The notes: a model not told the origin generated them from the sequence alone. A stretch of 64,000 bases of DNA from Telmatospirillum siberiense (GCF_002845745.1 NZ_PIUM01000036.1:1-64000), one strand, 5' to 3'; counted from the stretch's first letter, positions 8,150 to 17,322 are shown. Numbers and translations are program-made.

Positions 8150-10177
8150 GTGAAACGCAAGCGGCACGTCCTGTCCCTATGGCTGGGTCTGACGGTCGGC
8201 CTCTTCTGGGCCGGTCTCGTGCTGGCTTGGCTGGCGCCGGGGGGAGACGACGAGGCCCGGACGAATTCCTTCATCCTCTTGGTGTTTGTGCTCGCCGCCG
8301 TTTTCACCCTGGCGGTCCTGGCCGTCGTCAGAATTGCGGTCCTGTCGCCCGCCCGGCGGTTGGCGGTCGATCTCGGGGCCGTCGCCCATGGAGACCAACG
8401 CCATTCCATCGATGTCGGGCGTTACTCTGCCCTGCCTTCGCTGGCCGAGGCGGCCAATGGTCTGGCGCTGAAGCTGGGGGCCGCCCGTACCGAAATGTCC
8501 CTGGCGGTGGCCAGGGCGACCGCCGTGACCGAGACCGAAAAGGCGCGTCTGGCGGCCATCCTCAACGATCTGCATGAAGGCGTGGTGGTCTGCAATTGGC
8601 AGCATCAGGTGGTTCTGTACAACCAGATCGCCCTGGGACTTCTTCGCGTCGCCGGCGAGATGGGACTGGGCCGCCCGCTGTTCGGCCTGGTCGCCCGGGA
8701 ACCGGTTCTGCATATTCTGGACGTTCTCACCCACCGGCCGGAAAGCGGCCCGGACAGCGCCCCCTTCGTCACCGGCACCATCGACGGGCGCTCCTTGTTG
8801 CAGGGGCGGATGAGCCTGATCCGGACCCAGTCCCAGTCCCAGATCACCGGCTATGTCGTCACCTTCAACGACGTCACCGAGAGCATCTCGGCCCTGGCGC
8901 GCCGCGACGCCATGCTGCGCCAGGTCATCGAATCCTTGAATGGGCCGGTCGGGCGGCTGGGCGATCCCTCCGGCGATCCGGCCGCCGCGGCACGGGAGAT
9001 CGGCGCGGCGCTCGACCGGGTGAAGGACGATTATCGTCGCCTGCTCACCGGCTGGTGGCCGATGAGCGATATCCATTCGGCAGATCTGTTCGACTATGTC
9101 ATCCGCCGGCTCGACAATTCCGGCCTCAAGGTCAATATGACGGGTCTGCCGGTGTGGCTGCACGGCGACAGCCATACCCTGGTTCTGGCGCTGGAGGCGT
9201 TGTTGAAGGGCGTCGCGGCGGGCACCGGGGCGGCCGAATTCGATCTGGGGGTGGAGGCTGACGGGCGGCACGGCTGGATCTGCCTGACATGGGTGGGCGG
9301 CCGGGTCGGCGACGACAGCCTGATCGCCTGGCAGAAGGTCGAAATCTCGCGCGCCTTGGGCGGGATGACGGTTCGCGACGTGATGCGCCACCATACCCGC
9401 GAGGATCTGGTCGAGGAGCAGGTGGATGGCCGGGTCACCCTGCGCATCGCCCTGTCGCTGGGCCGCGAGGGGCAGGACCGCGCCGAGGACGCGCTGAAAC
9501 TTCCGCCGCGTCCCGAGTTCTTCGATTTCAACCTGCTGTCGCAGGCGCCGGCCGGCGATCTGGGGCAGGCCGGCCTGCGTTCCCTGACCTATGTGGTGTT
9601 CGATACCGAAACCACCGGACTCAAGCCGACGCAAGGCGATCAGGTGGTTTCCCTGGCGGCGGTGCGCGTGGTCAACGGCCGCATCCTGACCGGCGAGACC
9701 TTCAACCGCGTCGTCAATCCCGGACGCCCCATTCCGGCCGAATCGGTGAAGTTCCACGGCATCACCGACGAGATGGTGGAGGGCAAGCCGCCCTTGACGG
9801 TGGTTTTGCCGCAGTTCAAGGCCTATGCGGCGGACGCCGTGCTGATCGCCCACAACGCCGCCTTCGACCTGAAGTTCATCCGCATGCGCGAGGCCGAATG
9901 CGGCGTGGTCTTCGACAACCGGGTGCTGGACACCATGCTGCTGTCGGCCTACGTCGACGGCACGCCGGAAAACCAGTCCCTGGACGCCATCGCCGAACGC
10001 TACGGCATCACGGTGACCGACCGTCATACGGCGCTGGGCGATTCCCTGGTGACCGCAGCCATCCTGCTGCGCCTGATCGATGGCCTGGAGGCCAAGGGCA
10101 TCACCACCCTCGACCAGGCGATGACCACCCTTGACATGACCATGGAACTGCACAATCGCGGGCTGGCGTTCAACTGA
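8150..10177 (+). CDS. Membrane sensor-like protein fused to DEDDh 3'-5' exonuclease
   Basis: A 675-residue protein. Two N-terminal membrane helices (about 7-29 and 40-63) precede a HAMP-like stretch, a PAS-like domain (about 120-270) and a degenerate kinase-like region. Residues 480-675 form a DnaQ-type exonuclease with all ligands: D485 and E487 (FDTETTG), D573 (AAFDLKF), H626 and D631 (DRHTALGD). GTG 8150 has a GGGGAGG site, while the frame open to 8048 has none. In several proteobacteria this gene lies beside a CBS-DUF294 gene and an acetate symporter; here those are about 20 kb away (29.7-33.9 kb). Confidence 0.85.
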   Translation: MKRKRHVLSLWLGLTVGLFWAGLVLAWLAPGGDDEARTNSFILLVFVLAAVFTLAVLAVVRIAVLSPARRLAVDLGAVAHGDQRHSIDVGRYSALPSLAEAANGLALKLGAARTEMSLAVARATAVTETEKARLAAILNDLHEGVVVCNWQHQVVLYNQIALGLLRVAGEMGLGRPLFGLVAREPVLHILDVLTHRPESGPDSAPFVTGTIDGRSLLQGRMSLIRTQSQSQITGYVVTFNDVTESISALARRDAMLRQVIESLNGPVGRLGDPSGDPAAAAREIGAALDRVKDDYRRLLTGWWPMSDIHSADLFDYVIRRLDNSGLKVNMTGLPVWLHGDSHTLVLALEALLKGVAAGTGAAEFDLGVEADGRHGWICLTWVGGRVGDDSLIAWQKVEISRALGGMTVRDVMRHHTREDLVEEQVDGRVTLRIALSLGREGQDRAEDALKLPPRPEFFDFNLLSQAPAGDLGQAGLRSLTYVVFDTETTGLKPTQGDQVVSLAAVRVVNGRILTGETFNRVVNPGRPIPAESVKFHGITDEMVEGKPPLTVVLPQFKAYAADAVLIAHNAAFDLKFIRMREAECGVVFDNRVLDTMLLSAYVDGTPENQSLDAIAERYGITVTDRHTALGDSLVTAAILLRLIDGLEAKGITTLDQAMTTLDMTMELHNRGLAFN

Positions 10178-10181
10178 GGGC

Positions 10182-11120
10182 TTAGCCCAGGGCGTGCTCT
10201 CCCCCTTTGAGGAACAATTCCGCGCAGACTCCGCGCAGCCAACGGTTCGCCGGATCGTGGTGAAAGCGGGCATGCCAATGCTGCTTGACCGTGAAGCCGG
10301 GAATGGGAAGCGGACAGGCATGAACCTTCAGGCCGCCGAGGGCGGCCAGGGTTTCGCCGATATGCCGGGGCAGGGTGGCGATCAGATCGCTTCCCGACAA
10401 GATGCGCGCCAGGCCGAGAAACCCGGGTAATCTGAGCAGCACGCGGCGATCGACGCCATGGATCTTGAGCGCCTCTTCCAGCAGGTCCTGGCCGGTTCCG
10501 GAGACGATGTCGATATGGGCCTCAGCCTTGTAGGCGTCGAGCGAAAGCCCTCCGGCAAGGTGGGGATGGGGGTGCTGGGCAAGGCAGACCCAATCCTGCG
10601 CATAGAGCGTCTGCTGATAAAATCCGGCCTCCAGGCCGGGAATCAGGCCAATGGCGATGTCGGCGTCCCCCATCTGCAGGGCCTGCGGAATGGTTTCGTC
10701 GATCTGCATGGCTTCCAGTTGGACATGCGGCGCATGGGCCCGGATATGGGCCAGCAACTGCGGCAGCAAGGTGATGTGGCTGGCGTCGGTCATGCCGATG
10801 CGAAACATGCGGGTTGCCGTCAATGGGTCGAAGACGGGCCCCTGCTCGGATAGCTGCCGCAAGGCCTGCAACACCTGACGCACCGGACCGATCAGGGCAT
10901 CCGCGTGAGGGGTCGGGCGCATTCCCTCGGAGGTTCGCACGAACAGGGGATCGCCAAACTGCCGGCGCAGATGTCCCAGCCCGATGCTCACGGTCGGCTG
11001 GGTCTGCCCCAATTGCTCGGCCGCGCGGGTCACGCTTTGGGTGGCATGGATCGCTTCGAACAGGCGCAACAATCGCACCTCGATCAGGCCTGCCTCATGT
11101 TCGTCCGCTTTGACCTTCAT
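10182..11120 (-). CDS. LysR family transcriptional regulator
   Basis: A 312-residue LysR protein: N-terminal helix-turn-helix (LLRLFEAIHATQSVTRAAEQ, residues about 18-37, then the QPTVSIGLGHLRRQFGDPLF segment) and a periplasmic-binding-protein-like effector domain. It is divergent from the six-gene cluster at 11.3-15.7 kb, with a palindrome between them, so it is the likely activator of that cluster with one of its substrates as co-inducer. Its end nearly touches the convergent exonuclease gene. Confidence 0.88.
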   Translation of the reverse strand: MKVKADEHEAGLIEVRLLRLFEAIHATQSVTRAAEQLGQTQPTVSIGLGHLRRQFGDPLFVRTSEGMRPTPHADALIGPVRQVLQALRQLSEQGPVFDPLTATRMFRIGMTDASHITLLPQLLAHIRAHAPHVQLEAMQIDETIPQALQMGDADIAIGLIPGLEAGFYQQTLYAQDWVCLAQHPHPHLAGGLSLDAYKAEAHIDIVSGTGQDLLEEALKIHGVDRRVLLRLPGFLGLARILSGSDLIATLPRHIGETLAALGGLKVHACPLPIPGFTVKQHWHARFHHDPANRWLRGVCAELFLKGGEHALG

Positions 11121-11143
11121 CCGGGAACCGCATTATTAAAATT

Positions 11144-11162
11144 TTCAATGAGTATTATTGAA
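11144..11162. promoter_or_regulatory. Palindrome between lysR and the divergent catabolic cluster
   Basis: TTCAAT (11144-11149) and ATTGAA (11157-11162) form a perfect 6-bp dyad with a 7-bp spacer, lying in an AT-rich stretch 24 bp from the LysR start. This is the expected place for LysR binding; the match to the classical T-N11-A pattern is loose. Confidence 0.45.
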
Positions 11163-11278
11163 TCCATTGCATATTAAAAACAATCCTCAAAGCCTAAGCT
11201 TCCTTCCAACAAATGCCGAGGCGCCGCCGGACAGGCGGGGCAATCGGCGCAAACGACGATAAAAACGGGAGCGACGCC

Positions 11279-12241
11279 TTGAAGATCTGTTTTGTGGGGG
11301 CAGGCGCATTGGGTTGCGCGATTGGTGGGACGCTTGCCAAGGCCGGCTCCCAGGTAACCCTCGTCGATCTCAACCGGGCGCATGTCGAGGCCATCAACCA
11401 GCGCGGCCTGATCATGCGCGAAGACGGCGTCGACCGTCCGGTCAAGGTCACCGCCGCCACCGATTACAGCGGGGTTGGCATCGTCGATCTGGTGATCGTT
11501 CTGGTCAAATCCAACTTCACCAAGGCGGCCATCGAAGCGGCGAAATCGATCGTCGGGCCGGAGACGGTGGTGATGTCCATCCAGAACGGTCTTGGTCACG
11601 AGGACGTCCTGGCCGAGGTCGTCGGCAGGGAACATCTGCTGGCCGGCAAGACCTATGTCGGCGGCGTGCTGCTGGCCCCCGGCCACGGCATCGCCGGCGT
11701 CGCCGGAAAACTCACCTACATCGGCGAGTTGGACGGCTCGATGAGCGCCCGGGCGGCCAGGGTCGCCGAGGAGTTCAATCGGGCCGGTCTCAACACCGTC
11801 GTCAGTCCCAATATCGTCGGCACCATCTGGGACAAGCTTCTGATCAATGTTGCGACCGGGGCGGTCAGCGCCGTCACCGGACTCGTCTATGGTGGTCTCT
11901 ACGAAGTGCCGGAAGTCGAGGCGACGGCCCTTGGCGCGGTGGCCGAGGCGATGGCGGTGGCGAAAGCCCGGGGCGTGGCGCTGTCGATCCGGGAACCCCG
12001 GGATGCCTGGTTGATGGCGTCCGAGGGACTGCCCTTCGAATTCAAGACGTCGATGTTGCAGAGCCTGGAACGGGGTCAAGCCACCGAAGTCGATTTCATC
12101 AATGGCTCGGTGGTGCGGGCCGGCAAGGCCTGCGCTATTCCGACTCCCGTCAACGAAACCCTGGTCGCCTGCGTCAAAGGTATCGAACACCGTCTGGCGC
12201 ATTTCGGCCCCGCCCCGACCGCGATCCCCGCCGCGAGGTGA
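11279..12241 (+). CDS. Ketopantoate reductase-like (ApbA/PanE family) dehydrogenase
   Basis: A 320-residue protein with an N-terminal NADP-binding Rossmann motif (VGAGALGCAIGGTLA) and the family's VKS, SIQNGLGHED and WDKLLINVA segments, including the catalytic Lys. The family reduces 2-oxo acids; 2-dehydropantoate is the textbook substrate, but the operon context points to another hydroxy/keto acid. I chose TTG 11279 (preceded by GGGAGCGA), which starts the protein right at the Rossmann strand; ATG 11213 in the same frame is possible. Confidence 0.8.
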   Translation: MKICFVGAGALGCAIGGTLAKAGSQVTLVDLNRAHVEAINQRGLIMREDGVDRPVKVTAATDYSGVGIVDLVIVLVKSNFTKAAIEAAKSIVGPETVVMSIQNGLGHEDVLAEVVGREHLLAGKTYVGGVLLAPGHGIAGVAGKLTYIGELDGSMSARAARVAEEFNRAGLNTVVSPNIVGTIWDKLLINVATGAVSAVTGLVYGGLYEVPEVEATALGAVAEAMAVAKARGVALSIREPRDAWLMASEGLPFEFKTSMLQSLERGQATEVDFINGSVVRAGKACAIPTPVNETLVACVKGIEHRLAHFGPAPTAIPAAR

Positions 12242-12244
12242 CCC

Positions 12245-12631
12245 ATGGCCTATGCCAAGCAATCCTACGTCGAACATGTCGCCATCCGCGTCAGGGACAT
12301 CCACTGGCATATCCGCTTCTTCCGCGACGTTCTCGGCATGACGCTGCGCGAAGTGCAGGGCGAGCCGGATGCGCCCAGACAGGTCTGGACGATTGGCGGA
12401 GTCCAATTGGCCTCCGAGCCGGGCTTCGAGGGACCAGAGGGACGCCTTGCCCATATCGGCGTCATGACCGAGGACCTGGAGGGGGCTCTCGCCGAGGCGG
12501 AGCGATGGGGCGTACGGCATCTCCCGCAAGGACGCAACTGGCTGCAACTGCCCGACGGCCTTTGTCTGGAACTGATACAGGCGAGCGGCCCCGCCGTCGC
12601 CCAGGCGTTGGCCATCGATCCCAGGGCTTGA
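12245..12631 (+). CDS. VOC (glyoxalase/bleomycin-resistance fold) protein
   Basis: A 128-residue single VOC module starting 3 bp after the reductase stop with GAGGTG as ribosome site. The segments VEHVAIRVRDIHWHIRFFRD and HIGVMTEDLEGALAEA show the beta-alpha-beta-beta-beta pairs; metal ligands would be H at the first strand, H before IGV and E in the LCLELIQ strand. The reaction is not assignable; VOC proteins include isomerases, dioxygenases and epimerases. Confidence 0.78.
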   Translation: MAYAKQSYVEHVAIRVRDIHWHIRFFRDVLGMTLREVQGEPDAPRQVWTIGGVQLASEPGFEGPEGRLAHIGVMTEDLEGALAEAERWGVRHLPQGRNWLQLPDGLCLELIQASGPAVAQALAIDPRA

Positions 12632-12662
12632 GACCCGGGTTTTCACAAGGACACGGAAAGAC

Positions 12663-13124
12663 ATGAGCGAGCCGATTGTTGAGCGCTACTACGACGACGT
12701 GACGGTGGGAGATCGGGGCATCAGCCCGAATTTCACGGTCACTGCGGACCACATCATGACCTATGCCAATCTCACCGGCGATTTCACGCCGGTGCATACG
12801 GACGAGGAATACGCCAGGACCACGCCCTTCGGCACGCGCGTCGCCCACGGATTGCTGGGGCTTTCCCTAACGGATGGATTGAAGACCCAGGCCGATTTGC
12901 GCTTCCAGCCCGGCATGTCGTTGGGCTGGACCTGGGATTTTCGGCTGCCCATCAAGATCGGCGACACCGTTCATGTGAAATTCCATGTCGAAAGCATGCG
13001 CACGGTCAGCAAGCCCGGATGGGGCATCGTCGTGTTGCGCTCCGAACTCATCAATCAAAAGGACGAGGTCGTTCAGCTTGGCGAACATCGCCTGATGATC
13101 CCGCGGCGTCCCGGTACTTTCTGA
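12663..13124 (+). CDS. MaoC family hot-dog dehydratase/hydratase
   Basis: A 153-residue hot-dog fold protein. The hydratase-2 motif reads LTGDFTPVHTDEEYA, with the catalytic Asp and His kept and the usual Asn replaced by Thr, followed by the substrate-loop segment RVAHGLLG. Such proteins add water to, or remove it from, acyl-CoA thioesters. Next to a CoA transferase this suggests a CoA-activated intermediate that is dehydrated or hydrated. Confidence 0.85.
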   Translation: MSEPIVERYYDDVTVGDRGISPNFTVTADHIMTYANLTGDFTPVHTDEEYARTTPFGTRVAHGLLGLSLTDGLKTQADLRFQPGMSLGWTWDFRLPIKIGDTVHVKFHVESMRTVSKPGWGIVVLRSELINQKDEVVQLGEHRLMIPRRPGTF

Positions 13125-13144
13125 TCAAGGGGGAGTCACATTTC

Positions 13145-14383
13145 ATGACCGATCAACCGAACACCCAGCCGCTTCCCCTGGCCGGCATCCGCGTCATCGA
13201 CTACAGCCATTTCCTGGCCGGCCCCCATTTGTCGCGCTGTCTCGCCGCAATGGGAGCCGAGGTGATCAAGGTCGAACGCCCGAAGGAAGGCGACGCCGGT
13301 CGCGCGCATCCCATTTTCGTCAAGGGCCAGAGCGGCTATTTCCTTCAGCAGAACATGGGAAAACAGGGTCTGTGCGTGAATCTCAAGGATCCGCGCGGAC
13401 TCGAACTGCTGCAAAAACTGGTGGCGACGGCCGATGTTTTCGTCGAAAACTACCGGCCCGGCTCGCTCGATAAACTGGGCCTGGGCTATGCGGAGCTTTC
13501 CCGGATCAATCCCAGGCTCGTCTATTGTTCGATTTCGGCCTACGGCCATACCGGCCCCGATTCGCCGAGGCCGGGTTTCGGCCTGATCGCCGAGGCCAAG
13601 AGCGGCTGCATGGCCCAGCTCGGCAATCCCGGCGAGGCGCCGCCCCTGATGCGGATGCCGCTGGGCGACATGTACACCGCCATGCACGGCGTCGCGGCGG
13701 TTTGCGCCGCCCTTTACGGACGCGGCAGCACCGGCAGGGGCCGGCATATCGATCTGGCCCTCTATGACTGCCTGGTCTCGATGCATGATTACGCCGTGCA
13801 GCGCTATACCCTGAGCAACGGCACGGAAATCCCCGTGCAGACGGGCTCGGTGATGCCGGATTCCACCATCTATGGCGCGTTTTCGGCCAAAGACGGCAAT
13901 CTGGTGATCGCCGCCCAGGTCGATGACGCCTGGAAACGCCTGGCCCGCCTGATCGGCGGAGAGGCATTGGAGTCCGATCGAAGGTTTCTCGATCCGGCCA
14001 GCCGCAACGCCAATCATCGGGCGGCCGAAGCCTATGTCCGCGATTGGGTGAGCGCGCAGCCTTCGGCCAAGGCCTGCATCGCCCTGCTCGATGCCGCCGG
14101 GGTGCCCTGCGCGCCGGTCCAAAGCATCGACGAAGTGATCGCCGATCCGCAGGTCGCCGCCCGCAACATGATCATCGAACAGGACCATCCCATCCTGGGG
14201 AAGGTGAAGCTGGCCAATTTGCCCTTCCGCTTCTCCGATTGCGACGCGACGCCCAAGACCGCCGCCCCGCTGCTGGGGCAGCATAACCGGCCGATCGCCG
14301 AGGCGCTCGGTTACGCGCCGGCCGACATCGAAAGGATGGTCGGCGATGGCGTTCTTTATGCGGAGGAGGCCGTTTCCTCATGA
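13145..14383 (+). CDS. Class III CoA transferase (CaiB/BaiF family)
   Basis: A 412-residue protein with family landmarks: GIRVIDYSHFLAGP at the N-terminus, VIKVERP, the ENYRPG segment, and the catalytic Asp in PLGDMYTAMHG (the residue that forms an aspartyl-CoA link in formyl-CoA transferase). It moves CoA between carboxylic acids. ATG 13145 follows AGGGGGAG; the frame extends back to 13019 only inside the MaoC gene. The 3' end overlaps the aroE-like start by ATGA. Confidence 0.88.
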   Translation: MTDQPNTQPLPLAGIRVIDYSHFLAGPHLSRCLAAMGAEVIKVERPKEGDAGRAHPIFVKGQSGYFLQQNMGKQGLCVNLKDPRGLELLQKLVATADVFVENYRPGSLDKLGLGYAELSRINPRLVYCSISAYGHTGPDSPRPGFGLIAEAKSGCMAQLGNPGEAPPLMRMPLGDMYTAMHGVAAVCAALYGRGSTGRGRHIDLALYDCLVSMHDYAVQRYTLSNGTEIPVQTGSVMPDSTIYGAFSAKDGNLVIAAQVDDAWKRLARLIGGEALESDRRFLDPASRNANHRAAEAYVRDWVSAQPSAKACIALLDAAGVPCAPVQSIDEVIADPQVAARNMIIEQDHPILGKVKLANLPFRFSDCDATPKTAAPLLGQHNRPIAEALGYAPADIERMVGDGVLYAEEAVSS

Positions 14384-15201
14384 ACGATCTCTACGCCGTT
14401 TTCGGCAATCCCCTGGGGCATACCAAATCGCCGTTCATTCACGGTGAATTCGCCCGGCAAACCGCGCAGAATTTGGACTACATCGCCATCGAGGCGTCGC
14501 CGGGCGGTTTCGCGGCGTCGCTCGACGCGTTCAAGATCCTGGGCGGCAAGGGGGCCAACGTCACCGCTCCCTTCAAGGTGGAAGCCTTCGCCCTGGCCGG
14601 CGATCGCTGTCAGCGGGCCGAGTTGGCCGGGGCGAGCAACGCGCTGAAATTCGAGGACGGCCGGATCATCGCCGAGAATTTCGACGGTGTCGGGCTGGTC
14701 GCCGATATCCGGGAAAACCTTTGTACGCCGCTGCGCGGCCGGCGGGTTCTGATGCTGGGGGCCGGTGGCGCCGCCCGTGGCGCGGCCCTGCCCATTCTCG
14801 AGGCCGGGCCGGCGTCGCTCACCATCATCAATCGCACCGTGGCCAAGGCCCATGCCCTGCGCGAGCGGTTTTCGTCCTTCGGCGATATCGTTTCGGGCGG
14901 TTACGCCGATCTGGGGGCGGGGGATTTCGACATCGTCATCAATGCGACCTCGGCCAGCCTGCGGGGCGAGTTGCCGCCGATCACCGAGAGGGTCTTCGCC
15001 CGCGCCGGCCTGGCCTATGAACTGGCCTATGGAAAGGGGCTGACCCCGTTCCTGAAATTGGCCAAACGTTCCAGCGTCGACCGGCTGGCCGATGGTGTCG
15101 GCATGTTGGTGGAGCAGGCGGCGGCGGCGTTCGCCTGGTGGCGGGGTATCCGTCCGGCCACCGGTCCGATGATCGAAAAAATCACGGTTCCGTTGATTTA
15201 A
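14380..15201 (+). CDS. aroE: Shikimate dehydrogenase-like protein (AroE family)
   Basis: A 273-residue protein of the E. coli AroE type: GNPLGHTKSPFIH (shikimate site), GANVTAPFK with the catalytic Lys, ENFDGVGLV with the catalytic Asp, and the NADP-binding GAGGAARG loop followed by an NRT segment that reads the 2'-phosphate. The usual GAVNT and NTDG segments are changed to GASNA and NFDG. Being translationally coupled to a CoA transferase and followed by a DHQ dehydratase-like gene, it may be a catabolic quinate/shikimate enzyme and not the biosynthetic copy. Confidence 0.8.
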   Translation: MNDLYAVFGNPLGHTKSPFIHGEFARQTAQNLDYIAIEASPGGFAASLDAFKILGGKGANVTAPFKVEAFALAGDRCQRAELAGASNALKFEDGRIIAENFDGVGLVADIRENLCTPLRGRRVLMLGAGGAARGAALPILEAGPASLTIINRTVAKAHALRERFSSFGDIVSGGYADLGAGDFDIVINATSASLRGELPPITERVFARAGLAYELAYGKGLTPFLKLAKRSSVDRLADGVGMLVEQAAAAFAWWRGIRPATGPMIEKITVPLI

Positions 15202-15224
15202 TTCATAAGAACAGAGAGGATCAC

Positions 15225-15671
15225 ATGACGAAGATTTTGGCCCTGCACGGCATCAATCACAACATGTTCGGCAAGAGGGACCCCGTCCAATACGGCAGCT
15301 TTACCCTCCAGGATATCTACAAGAGCATCGAGGATCTGGGCCAGGAACTGGGCGTCGAGGTCGAAAATTTTCAGACCAATGACGAAGGCGCCATTTGTCT
15401 GAAAATCCACCAGGCGTTTCTCGACGGTGTCGACGCCATCATGATCAATGCCGGCGCCTGGACCCATTACAGCTATGGTCTGCGCGACGCGCTGGCGATC
15501 TTCACCGGGCCGATCGTCGAGGTGCACATGTCCAATGTCCATGCCCGCGAGGAATTCCGCCATCATTCGGTGATTTCCGCCATCGTGCGCGGCCAGATCG
15601 TCGGATTCGGGATCGATTCCTACACCCTGGCCCTCAGAGCCTGCGTCGGAATGCTGGCAAGGGATAAATAG
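15225..15671 (+). CDS. aroQ: Type II 3-dehydroquinate dehydratase-like protein (AroQ family)
   Basis: A 148-residue protein with the catalytic Tyr (Y23) and Arg (R18) of KRDPVQYG, the Asn-His pair of INAGAWTH (N75, H81), the catalytic His in VEVHMSN (H101) and REEFRHHS. Normal length for the dodecameric type II enzyme, which interconverts dehydroquinate and dehydroshikimate. The loop normally GPNLNLLG reads GINHNMFG and INPGAYTH reads INAGAWTH, so it is a divergent paralogue. ATG 15225 follows GAGAGGA. Last gene of the cluster. Confidence 0.8.
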   Translation: MTKILALHGINHNMFGKRDPVQYGSFTLQDIYKSIEDLGQELGVEVENFQTNDEGAICLKIHQAFLDGVDAIMINAGAWTHYSYGLRDALAIFTGPIVEVHMSNVHAREEFRHHSVISAIVRGQIVGFGIDSYTLALRACVGMLARDK

Positions 15672-15708
15672 CAAGACAGACGCGAAGAGGGGAAATCGAT
15701 TCGTCCGT

Positions 15709-17322
15709 TCAATTTCCCCCTTCGACCAACTGCCGGCCGGGGGCGGCCCGCGCTTGCTTGTCCCGATACATGGCCTGGTCGGCCACCGCCAGCAGTTCCT
15801 CGGCGGTTTCGCCGTCGTCCGGGAAACAGGCCTGGCCGATGGACAGACCCACGGCCAGGTTTCGATCGTTAAAACGAACCGGCGCCGCCATCGCTCCCCG
15901 GCAATGGTCGGCCACCACGGCCACCTCGGCCGGAGCATCCACCAGATCGCCCAACAGCACGGCGAACTCGTCACCTCCGAGCCGGGCCAGCACGTCTTCC
16001 TGGCGCAGTACCTGCGACAGCCGTTGCGCCACCGCTTTCAGCGCCGCGTCGCCCACCTCGTGGCCGAAACCGTCATTAATCCGCTTGAAGCCGTCGAGAT
16101 CCAGGAACAGCACCGCCAACTTGGTATGATGCCGCCGAGCTCGCGAAAGATAGCGGGCGAACGCCTGATCGAATGAGACCCGGTTGGCCAGCCCGGTCAG
16201 CCCGTCGCACAGGGCCTGTCGCTTGAAGTCCTCTCGGCTGTCCAGAAGAGTGGCAAGCAACCGGTTGAACGCGAAAGTCAAATGGCCGACTTCGTCGTCA
16301 CGTTCCACGGGAAGGGGGGAAAACGGTATTTCCTCGCGCGACATCCGATCGGCCAAAGCGGCGGAGCGGTGGAGCGGCCGCAGCATCAGTCGCAAGACGA
16401 CGAACCCGCCCATGGCGACGAGGGCCACGGCGATTGCGCCCAGGGTCAGGACGTGGCGGCTCAAGCCGGCGATTGAAGCAAACAATTCCCCGGTCGGAAT
16501 ACGCGCCACCACGAACCATCCGGCGCTGGGGATCGGTACGGTGGCCGCCACCTCTTCGACCCCGTTGACGCGTCGGTCGACGCCGACGCCGAAAATCCCC
16601 CGCATGGCCAGATCATGTTGATGGTGCAGACCTGCGGGCGGTACCGGCCGTAATGCCAATTCGTCGTCCGAGGCGCCGAGGAAGATGCCGTCCCGAGGCG
16701 AGACGAGCACGAACCCGCCGCTTTGCCCCAAATGGGTATCGTAGAGCGCGCCAAGGAAACTTCTGGATCGAAGGGGGGTGACACCCACCAGCACCAAGGC
16801 TTCTCGACCGGGGCGCCGTCGCACCGGCACCGCCATGGCGATTTGCGCCACGCCGGACCGGAGCCCAATTACCGGACGACCCAGGGCAAATCCTTTGGCG
16901 ACGGCCCGTTCCAGGAAATCGCCCGAAATCGCGCCGTCGCCATCCGCCCCCAGGGTGTCCGGCACGGCAGCCAGCCTCTTTCCCGTTGCGTCGACCAGTT
17001 CCACGCCCGTCCTGAACAGGCCGTTCGCCTCATCGAGCCTGCCTTGTTCAGGGTGGGACGATGAATAATCGCCATCCAGGCTGCCGGCCATGTGCTCCGC
17101 CAGGTTCTCAAGCATTTCACGACGCACGATCAGGTCGCGGTCGATGGATCGCGCCACATAGGTGCAGATGGCCGTGAGCTGCGACGAGGCTTGGGCAATC
17201 AGTTCGCTTCGCATATAAGCGGCAAGAAAGACAAGTTCGGCCACCACTCCGGCGACCACCAGCGTGACGATAAAAAGGACCAGCCGCGCGCCGAGGGTCT
17301 GCAGCCTAAAGAAACGCGCCAA
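15709..17322 (-). CDS. Membrane diguanylate cyclase (Cache-like sensor, HAMP, GGDEF)
   Basis: A 537-residue inner-membrane protein: helix 13-35, a periplasmic double-Cache-like sensor (about 36-285), helix 290-313, HAMP (about 312-362) and a C-terminal GGDEF domain. The active-site GGDEF (449-453) is intact, and RQED (440-443) five residues before it is a complete RxxD inhibitory site, so product feedback is expected. It makes cyclic di-GMP in response to an external ligand. It is convergent with the aroQ-like gene and stands alone. Confidence 0.9.
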   Translation of the reverse strand: MARFFRLQTLGARLVLFIVTLVVAGVVAELVFLAAYMRSELIAQASSQLTAICTYVARSIDRDLIVRREMLENLAEHMAGSLDGDYSSSHPEQGRLDEANGLFRTGVELVDATGKRLAAVPDTLGADGDGAISGDFLERAVAKGFALGRPVIGLRSGVAQIAMAVPVRRRPGREALVLVGVTPLRSRSFLGALYDTHLGQSGGFVLVSPRDGIFLGASDDELALRPVPPAGLHHQHDLAMRGIFGVGVDRRVNGVEEVAATVPIPSAGWFVVARIPTGELFASIAGLSRHVLTLGAIAVALVAMGGFVVLRLMLRPLHRSAALADRMSREEIPFSPLPVERDDEVGHLTFAFNRLLATLLDSREDFKRQALCDGLTGLANRVSFDQAFARYLSRARRHHTKLAVLFLDLDGFKRINDGFGHEVGDAALKAVAQRLSQVLRQEDVLARLGGDEFAVLLGDLVDAPAEVAVVADHCRGAMAAPVRFNDRNLAVGLSIGQACFPDDGETAEELLAVADQAMYRDKQARAAPGRQLVEGGN

